19,030 nt of DNA from an uncultured Clostridia bacterium (lineage in GTDB: Bacteria; Bacillota; Clostridia; Oscillospirales; Acutalibacteraceae): the NCBI GenBank assembly GCA_946405475.1, contig CAMJHI010000014.1, forward strand, positions 1 to 19,030, given 5' to 3'. Below are positions 13,398 through 19,030 of this stretch, piece after piece. Within the stretch, counting starts at the first letter, position 1, and every line of letters starts with the position of its first letter. A program made the translations under genes and the position numbers. The notes below the pieces were generated by a model. The model ran no database searches and had not been told where the DNA came from. It worked only from the letters and a program-made list of their open reading frames with translations.

Positions 13398-16300
13398 TTA
13401 TTTTTTGAGAATGGAGAACGAGTCGATCATGGTCTGGCTGCCGTCGTCGACGTTGACGCCGTAGGCGTTGAAGAAGAGCTGACTGCCCTTGATCGTGAAC
13501 GCGCCGTAGACGGGGTAGGAAGCGTCCACGATTTTTTCGGCGCGCGGGAAGAGCTTGTCGGTGGCGGCTTCGTCCTTGGTCTTGTAATACTTCACGCCGG
13601 AGCAGGCGTCGATGACGTAAACCGTGCCCTTGGGGTTGACCTTGGTCTGGTAGCTCATGCCGTTGAAGTCGGTGCTGACCGTGTCGTATTTGACCGCGCG
13701 GTTTTTGTTGAGCGCGTCGGTGCGCAGGTAAACGTGGTCGTGTCCCTGCAGCACCACGTCGATGCCCAGCTGCGGCATGAGCGTGGCGAGCTGGCTGCGA
13801 ATGGCCACCACGTCTTTATCGTCATAATGCGAACCGTTGGAATAAACAGCCTTGTGCAGCATCACGATCTTCCATTGTTTGCTGCTGGCGGCCGCATCCT
13901 TTTTGAGCCAGTTGATCTGATCGTCGCTCAGACCCTTTTTGCTGTTGAGGTTGTTGCTGTTGAGCACCATGAAGTGGGCGTTGTTGTAATCGAACGAATA
14001 GTACACGCCCTCTTCGGTGTTCTGCTGCGGCGCGTTGGGCAAAACAAAGTTGTTGATGATCGCGTCGGTTCCCTTTTCTTCATGGTTGCCGGCGGCGGGC
14101 ATCAGCACGGTGCTCATCAGGCGCGGCTGGTTGGCGTTAAACATCCATTTCCACTGGTAGAAGTTGTCGCCGTGGTCGACCTGATCGCCGCTGCTCATAA
14201 TGAACGCCGCGTCGGGGTGATTGGCGAAGGCCGTGTCAAGCACCGTCGCCCAGTTCTGATATTGCTTTTCCAGCCCCGCCTGACAGTCGCTCGTGTGCAG
14301 GAAGGTGAACGAGTCGGAATTGTCGGCGGTGGTGAGGGTCGCCTCATCGCTCCAGAACCCGCGTTCGGCGTCGCCGATGCGGTAATAATAGGTCGTGCCG
14401 GGCTGCAGGCCGGTGATGGTGAGCGTGTGGCGGCCCACGTCGAAGGGATAGGGCAGAATGCCGAACACACCCAGATCGATGCCGGGCTTCTGGCGGGTGA
14501 CCTTTTCATATTTGGCGGTCACGGTCACGCCGGCCGGCAGCGAATCGGTCAGGCCGTTCGCGCGGTGATCGGCGGCGGTGGCAAGCTGGATATCCGTGCC
14601 CTTGATCGCGTGCTTGGTGTACCAGCTGATCACGCGGGTCGTGGCGGAATCGGCGCCGAAGGTGACCGAAACGTTGGACGGCAGGCGCATGTTGGCAGCG
14701 GTTTTGACCACTTCGTAGCCGCCGGCGGTGTTGGCGTCGAGCGTGCAGTTCATGTCCATGAGCCTGGGCGGCGTGTCCTCGCAGAAGGAGGAAACGATGG
14801 ACTTGATCTCGCCGTCGACCTGCTGCATCTGGCTTTCGGTCAGGTATTCATCCATGTAATGGTAGAGGATATCGTTGACGCTCTTGTATTCGATGATGTT
14901 CAGGGCGGACAGCACGCGGAAGCCCGTGTTGACGATGTTCATAAACGAGGTTCTGCCCATGAGCATGACCTTGAGGAACAGGTCGATGCCGCGCGCGAGC
15001 AGGAAACCGATGGAGCCGAAGGGGAACGCGGAAGAAAGGTCGAGCTTGAGCGTGCTGAGCAGCTCGTTTTCGACCACGCCGTAGAGCAGCTTTTCAATGA
15101 GCACGTTGAGCAGTTTGGTGGAAACCTCACCCGTTTCCAGCCGCTTGTAAACGTCCTGCAGGAAGGCGTCGTCGCTCGTGTCATATTCCGCGCCGTAGAA
15201 ATAGAGCAGAAGGCTGGAGCCCAGTTCCTCCAGCGTGCCGCCCCGGGAGGGATCGCCGAAGCCGTATTCGTCGATGAATTTGGTGCAGGGCACGTCGCTG
15301 ATCTGCAGATTGATCAGCGAATCCAGCAGATCGGAAACCATGGCGTAAACCTTGGCCGGGTCGGACAGATAGGCGCGGTCGACCTGATCGCAGAGGTTCT
15401 TCGTCAGCCCCAGCAGGTTTTTGGCGCCCAGCACGGTGATGGGGCCGAGCTTGACGCCGCCCTTGAGCAGCGAATCAAACGTGCCCTCCAGATCCATCTG
15501 TTCGGTCAAGAAGTTGTAAAGGCCGCCCGCCGCTTCGATCTGCGGCAGATACAGTTCGGCAAAGTGCTCAATGAAGCCCATGGCGAGCTTCTTCGCGCCC
15601 TTTTTGCCCGTGTAGTTGATGTCGAAGGTCGTGTAGCGGATGGGCTGCGGGTAGGTGACGCCGTTGACGGTGACCGGCAGCACGTCGTCGCACGAATAGG
15701 TTTGGTCGCTGACCGTCACGTGATCGGCCTGCGAATTGTCAAAGGTCATCACGCGGTACAGGTTCGGGAAGTTCATCAGCGAGGACGTGGCGATATCGTA
15801 AAAGATGTTGCCGTTGTCGGTGACGTAGGAGGCAATGTCGTGGTTGTGGAGGTGGCCGGTGAAGCAGTAGTGCATGCCGGCGTCGGCCAGACGGTCGCGC
15901 ACGTTTTCACAATCCACCATGCAGAAATCCTTGAACAGGTCGATCTCGCGGTCAAAATGCGGGATCAGGTTCCAGTGGGTCATGCCCAGCACGGTGTAGC
16001 CGTCATCGGTCGCTTCCCGCGTGGTGTCGACCGCCCAGTTGAGCAGCCCTTCGGGCAGGTTGCCGCCGGTTTCCTGGCTGTAGGCCTTCTTTTCGGTGTT
16101 GTCGGGCGAATAGCGGCCGCCGTCCATCACCATCAGGCGATAGCCGCGCGGCAGTTCGGCAAAATAGCTCAGCGCCCCGGCTTCTTTGCCCTTGGGCGGG
16201 GTGTAGGTGTCAAGCGCCATGTCGTAGCCGAGGTTTTTGAAGATCTCGCGGAAATCGTCAGCCGTGACGGGGGTGTTGATCTTTTGAAAATCGCCGTTGC

Positions 16301-16739
16301 GGAACACGTCCGCCCGGTGGTTGTTGATGTCGTGGTTGCCGTTGGTCACGTAGACCGGCACGCCGGTATCCTGCTCAAATTTTTCCATGATCTGAGCAAG
16401 CTTTTTCATGCTCACCATGTCGCCGTTGCGGGTCAGGTCGCCGGGCATGAAGACGCAGTCGATCATCCCTTTGGCGATCTTATCCTTCAGGCTGGCCAGC
16501 GCCGAAAACAAAATGGCGTCGCTCATGAAGGTGGTGGAAATGGTCTGGCGGCACACCCGCTCCATTTCGACCGGGTCGTCGACGTTTTCGGGGGCAAAGT
16601 AGTGAACGTCGGTCACGATCGCAACCTTCAGCTCGCCCCGTTCCACCGGTTCCTGCGCCAGCACCGAGGCGGGCGCCGCCGTGAGGAACAACGCTGCGAC
16701 CAGCAGCAGGGAAAGACCCTTTTTCAGCAATGCTTTCAT
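13398..16739 (-). CDS. Secreted protein with two metallophosphoesterase domains
   Basis: The start at 16739 has GGAG 7 bases upstream and begins a clean signal peptide (MKALLKK, hydrophobic core, cleavage probably after VLA at residue 28). In-frame ATGs at 16745 and 16778 fit the ribosome-binding site less well. The product has 1113 residues. Domain 1 (about 36-335) is a calcineurin-like phosphoesterase with D44 and H46 (TDVH), D101 (GDL), N135-H136 (GNHD), H255 (THW) and H296/H298 (GHLH). Residues about 375-650 are helix-rich and unrecognised. A beta-rich segment (about 680-805, ending TYYYRIGD) resembles the N-terminal domain of purple acid phosphatases. Domain 2 (about 811-1050) has D818 and Q820 (SDCQ), D852 (GDQ), N885-H886 (GNHE), H962 and H1000/H1002 (GHDH). 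The tyrosine of true purple acid phosphatases is absent. There is no wall anchor, so it is likely released. The substrate is unknown; phosphomonoesters, nucleotides or phosphodiesters are all possible. Confidence 0.9.
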   Translation of the reverse strand: MKALLKKGLSLLLVAALFLTAAPASVLAQEPVERGELKVAIVTDVHYFAPENVDDPVEMERVCRQTISTTFMSDAILFSALASLKDKIAKGMIDCVFMPGDLTRNGDMVSMKKLAQIMEKFEQDTGVPVYVTNGNHDINNHRADVFRNGDFQKINTPVTADDFREIFKNLGYDMALDTYTPPKGKEAGALSYFAELPRGYRLMVMDGGRYSPDNTEKKAYSQETGGNLPEGLLNWAVDTTREATDDGYTVLGMTHWNLIPHFDREIDLFKDFCMVDCENVRDRLADAGMHYCFTGHLHNHDIASYVTDNGNIFYDIATSSLMNFPNLYRVMTFDNSQADHVTVSDQTYSCDDVLPVTVNGVTYPQPIRYTTFDINYTGKKGAKKLAMGFIEHFAELYLPQIEAAGGLYNFLTEQMDLEGTFDSLLKGGVKLGPITVLGAKNLLGLTKNLCDQVDRAYLSDPAKVYAMVSDLLDSLINLQISDVPCTKFIDEYGFGDPSRGGTLEELGSSLLLYFYGAEYDTSDDAFLQDVYKRLETGEVSTKLLNVLIEKLLYGVVENELLSTLKLDLSSAFPFGSIGFLLARGIDLFLKVMLMGRTSFMNIVNTGFRVLSALNIIEYKSVNDILYHYMDEYLTESQMQQVDGEIKSIVSSFCEDTPPRLMDMNCTLDANTAGGYEVVKTAANMRLPSNVSVTFGADSATTRVISWYTKHAIKGTDIQLATAADHRANGLTDSLPAGVTVTAKYEKVTRQKPGIDLGVFGILPYPFDVGRHTLTITGLQPGTTYYYRIGDAERGFWSDEATLTTADNSDSFTFLHTSDCQAGLEKQYQNWATVLDTAFANHPDAAFIMSSGDQVDHGDNFYQWKWMFNANQPRLMSTVLMPAAGNHEEKGTDAIINNFVLPNAPQQNTEEGVYYSFDYNNAHFMVLNSNNLNSKKGLSDDQINWLKKDAAASSKQWKIVMLHKAVYSNGSHYDDKDVVAIRSQLATLMPQLGIDVVLQGHDHVYLRTDALNKNRAVKYDTVSTDFNGMSYQTKVNPKGTVYVIDACSGVKYYKTKDEAATDKLFPRAEKIVDASYPVYGAFTIKGSQLFFNAYGVNVDDGSQTMIDSFSILKK

Positions 16740-16820
16740 GTTCATTCTCCGTTCTTGTTCAAAATGGATGCCGCCCATCCAATAGTTACCGAATGCTAAC
16801 CGACGGATACGGCAGAATCA

Positions 16821-16859
16821 ATACTGTTGCAGTATAGCACGGTTTCGGATTTTGTGCAA
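16821..16859 (-). promoter_or_regulatory. Promoter of the metallophosphoesterase gene with an inverted repeat over the -10
   Basis: On the minus strand TTGCAC (16859-16854) is 17 bases from an extended -10, TGCTATACT, whose TATACT lies at 16836-16831. An inverted repeat ATACTG-ttg-CAGTAT (16821-16835) covers the -10 and the start site and could be an operator. The leader is about 85 bases long. Confidence 0.6.
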
Positions 16860-16863
16860 GACC

Positions 16864-16892
16864 TTGACAAATAAAACAGGTTGATTTATAGT
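16864..16892 (+). promoter_or_regulatory. Promoter of the glycoside-hydrolase-like gene
   Basis: TTGACA (16864-16869) and TATAGT (16887-16892) are separated by 17 bases. Transcription should start near 16899. It lies back to back with the metallophosphoesterase promoter, with the two -35 boxes only 4 bases apart. Confidence 0.8.
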
Positions 16893-16934
16893 TTTTTTAT
16901 CTAAATTACCAAAACTGAATTACGGAGGGACACT

Positions 16935-18890
16935 ATGGACGATTTCAGAGCCCGTCAGGTTCATCTCGATTTTCACACGTCACCCGCCATTCCCGTTGTG
17001 GGCGACCGGTTCGACAAAGAGGAGTGGCAGAAGACCCTGCAGGAGGGTCACGTTAATTCCATCACCGTGTTTTCCAAGTGCCATCACGGCTATTCCTACC
17101 ACCCGAGCAAGGTCAACGAAATGCACCCGGGGCTCAGATTCGACCTGCTCGGCGCTCAGCTGGAGGCCTGTAAGGAGATCGGCGTGAAAGCGCCGGTCTA
17201 CATTTCCGCCGGGCTGGATGAAAAGGACGCGATGCTGCACCCGGAATGGCTGCAGCGCAACAAGGACGGCCGCAACGATTACGGCGACCCGTTCACGGTG
17301 CGTTTTCATCTGCTGTGCCTGAACACGCCTTATCTGGATAAGCTGCTGGCGGAGATCGACGAGGTGATGGAGGTCTACAACCCCTGCGGCATCTTCCTCG
17401 ATATTCTGGCGGAGCGCACGTGCTACTGCGCCAAGTGCCGCCGCGATATGACCGCCATGGGGCTGGATTTTACGAAGGATGAGGACGCGGTAACCTTCGG
17501 CAAGCTGGTTTACCGCCACTATCTCGACGAAGTGGAGCGCGTGGTGCGCAGGCACAGCCAGACCGCCACGATCTTCCACAACAGCGGCCACATTCTCAAG
17601 GGCCGCCGCGATCTGATCGACACCGACACGCATCTGGAGCTGGAAAGCCTGCCCACCGGCGGCTGGGGATACGACCATTTTCCGCTTTCGGCGGCTTACG
17701 TGCGCACGCTGGGCTGTGACTTTCTGGGCATGACGGGCAAATTCCACCGCTCGTGGGGCGAATTCGGCGGCTTCAAGCACCCCAACGCCCTGCGGTATGA
17801 GGTCGCGCTTTCGCAGGCGCTGGGCGCGGGCTGTTCCATCGGCGATCAGATGCACCCCGAGGGCAGGCTCAACCCGTCCACGTTCCGCCTCATCGGTCAG
17901 GCTTATGCCGAGGCCGAACAGAAGGAGCCGTGGTGCAAGGGCGCCAAAAATATTTCCAACATCGCCGTCATCAGCGCCGAGGCGTTTTATGCCGACCGCG
18001 CCAAGCAGTATTCCAACTGCGACGTGGGCGCGAACCGCATTTTGCTGGAAGACAAGCAGCTTTATGATTTCATCGACCCCGACGCCGATTTCAGCCAATA
18101 TGAGCTGCTGATCCTGCCCGATCTGATCCCGCTCACGGGCGAACTGAAGGAGCGCGTGCGGCAATACGCGGCCAACGGCGGCAAGGTGCTGCTCACCGGC
18201 CGTTCCGGCGTGGATGAAACCGGCGCGTTTGCGCTCGACACCGGCGCGGTGTTCCGGGGCGCGAACGAATTCAAGCCCAACTATTATATCCCCGGCTTTG
18301 AAACGGTCAACGGCACAACGGAATACTTCATGGCGGCGCAGTCCTATCTGTTCGACAACGTCGACGCCGAGGTGCTCGCCACGGCGCAGAACCCCTATTT
18401 CAACCGCACCGTTCACCATTTCTGCTCGCATCAGCACGCGCCGAACAACCGCGCGCTGACCTACCCCGCCGTGATCAAAAAGGGGAACGTCGCCTACATC
18501 GGCTGGGAGATCTTCACCAACTACGCCACGAACGGCGACTATCACATCAAGGAATTGGTCGTCCACGTGCTCAATGAGCTGCTGGGCGAACAGAAATACA
18601 TCCGCACCGACCTGCCCGACCGCGGCGTGGCCACGCTCACCGAGCAGCCCGGCCGAAAAGTGCTGCATTTGCTCTTTGCCCACACCACCAAGCGCGGCAC
18701 GGACGTGGAAGTGATCGAGGACGTGGTGCCGCTCTATGACGTAAAGGCGAGCGTCCGCTGCGAAAAGCAGCCGACGAAGGTGCTGCTCGCGCCGCAGAAC
18801 GAGCCGATCCCGTTCACGTATCAAAACGGCCGCGTCGATTTCACCGTACCGAAGGTGCTCATCCACCAGATGGTGTCGATCGAAGAATAA
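16935..18890 (+). CDS. Glycoside-hydrolase-like protein (putative GHL6 barrel with beta-galactosidase-trimerisation-type domain)
   Basis: The 651-residue protein has no signal peptide and should be cytoplasmic, acting on imported sugars. The start has GGAGG 7 bases upstream. Residues about 1-340 look like a TIM-barrel hydrolase: VHLDFHTSPA near the start, GIFLDILAE (152-160) and HLELESLPTGGWGYD (233-247) carry acidic residues suitable for catalysis (D156, E160, E235, E237). TCYCAKC (162-168) is a cysteine cluster that may bind zinc. Residues about 342-550 resemble the glutamine-amidotransferase-like trimerisation domain of family 42 beta-galactosidases (NIAVIS, then LLILPDLIPLT and NGGKVLLTGRSG). 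A short beta-rich domain ends the protein. This layout is known from 'hypothetical glycosyl hydrolase 6' proteins, to which I think the alpha-L-fucosidases of GH151 belong; whether this enzyme is a fucosidase is uncertain. It has its own promoter and terminator. Confidence 0.75.
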   Translation: MDDFRARQVHLDFHTSPAIPVVGDRFDKEEWQKTLQEGHVNSITVFSKCHHGYSYHPSKVNEMHPGLRFDLLGAQLEACKEIGVKAPVYISAGLDEKDAMLHPEWLQRNKDGRNDYGDPFTVRFHLLCLNTPYLDKLLAEIDEVMEVYNPCGIFLDILAERTCYCAKCRRDMTAMGLDFTKDEDAVTFGKLVYRHYLDEVERVVRRHSQTATIFHNSGHILKGRRDLIDTDTHLELESLPTGGWGYDHFPLSAAYVRTLGCDFLGMTGKFHRSWGEFGGFKHPNALRYEVALSQALGAGCSIGDQMHPEGRLNPSTFRLIGQAYAEAEQKEPWCKGAKNISNIAVISAEAFYADRAKQYSNCDVGANRILLEDKQLYDFIDPDADFSQYELLILPDLIPLTGELKERVRQYAANGGKVLLTGRSGVDETGAFALDTGAVFRGANEFKPNYYIPGFETVNGTTEYFMAAQSYLFDNVDAEVLATAQNPYFNRTVHHFCSHQHAPNNRALTYPAVIKKGNVAYIGWEIFTNYATNGDYHIKELVVHVLNELLGEQKYIRTDLPDRGVATLTEQPGRKVLHLLFAHTTKRGTDVEVIEDVVPLYDVKASVRCEKQPTKVLLAPQNEPIPFTYQNGRVDFTVPKVLIHQMVSIEE

Positions 18891-18902
18891 CATAAGAAAC
18901 AG

Positions 18903-18939
18903 AAAATCTGCCGGACGAAGCCGCCCGGCAGATTTTTTT
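18903..18939 (+). terminator. Intrinsic terminator of the glycoside-hydrolase-like gene
   Basis: AAAATCTGCCGG (18903-18914) pairs with CCGGCAGATTTT (18925-18936) around a 10-base loop and ends in a run of seven Ts (18933-18939), 12 bases after the stop codon. Confidence 0.88.
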
Positions 18940-18962
18940 GACCATTCACTTGCTTTCAAAAC

Positions 18963-19030
18963 AAAAGTTTCGGTTAAGCCTTTTCAAAGGCTTGCGGATT
19001 CCAAAGGCGGCGCCTTTGGTCGCCGACCGC
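18963..19030 (+). repeat. Dispersed palindromic repeat, fuller copy cut by the window end
   Basis: AAAAGTTTCGG leads to hairpin AAGCCTT-ttca-AAGGCTT (18976-18993... arms within 18976-18993), then GCGGATT and hairpin CCAAAGGC-ggc-GCCTTTGG (19001-19019). The same modules occur in the order left part, 161-bp insert, right part at 12978-13212. The start of a third hairpin (CGCC...) is cut off by the window edge. Confidence 0.7.

Noticed and set aside
13260..16799. Plus-strand open frame of 1179 codons covering the whole phosphoesterase gene
   Set aside because: Its translation is low-complexity (rich in V, G, H, A, E, R) with no motifs, while the minus strand encodes clear metallophosphoesterase motifs and a signal peptide. 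Long antisense frames arise from GC-biased third codon positions.
16980..18959. Minus-strand open frame of 659 codons opposite the glycosidase-like gene
   Set aside because: Same shadow pattern; the plus-strand gene has a ribosome-binding site, promoter, terminator and recognisable domains.

Overview
This window is 19,030 bases of GC-rich bacterial chromosome with AT-rich intergenic gaps and sigma-A type promoters (TTGACA / TATAAT-like). The gene families point to a Gram-positive Clostridia-type organism, probably of the Oscillospiraceae/Ruminococcaceae sort: WalJ (YycJ) beside RlmH, a Firmicute-style lipoprotein, O-acetylhomoserine sulfhydrylase, a single-domain Nif3 protein and palindrome-rich intergenic repeats. 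This placement is inference from families and sequence style. No database search was possible. I found no phage genes, transposase, CRISPR array, rRNA or tRNA.

Layout. (1) 1-246: the C-terminal end of a GNAT acetyltransferase, then about 300 bases of gene-free DNA with small palindromic repeats. (2) 565-3136, minus strand: a tight murA-walJ-rlmH operon (peptidoglycan precursor synthesis, a metallo-beta-lactamase-fold hydrolase, 23S rRNA methylation) with its own promoter and a probable terminator. (3) 3501-7448, plus strand: metY, alr and a CorC/HlyC-type CBS membrane protein, probably co-transcribed from a promoter divergent from murA. (4) 7553-9369, plus strand: a strong promoter drives a lipoprotein with a Val/Thr/Glu repeat stalk and a translationally coupled short-chain dehydrogenase. 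(5) 9505-12809, plus strand: L-rhamnose isomerase, a Nif3-family protein and seryl-tRNA synthetase in one transcription unit that ends in a strong intrinsic terminator. (6) 12886-13349: gene-free DNA packed with nested repeats, including a 161-bp imperfect inverted repeat that looks inserted into a dispersed palindromic repeat. (7) 13398-16739, minus strand: a large secreted protein with two metallophosphoesterase domains. It is divergent from (8) 16935-18890, a cytoplasmic glycoside-hydrolase-like protein with a beta-galactosidase-trimerisation-type middle domain. The window ends in a terminator and another copy of the dispersed repeat.

Most of the window is housekeeping: cell wall (murA, alr), translation (serS, rlmH) and sulfur amino acids (metY). 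The less ordinary parts are the two-headed metallophosphoesterase, the repeat-stalk lipoprotein, the glycosidase-like protein, and the repeat DNA at 281-425 and 12914-13301. I see no multigene defence or mobile system. The best candidate for something poorly described is the nested palindromic repeat complex downstream of serS.
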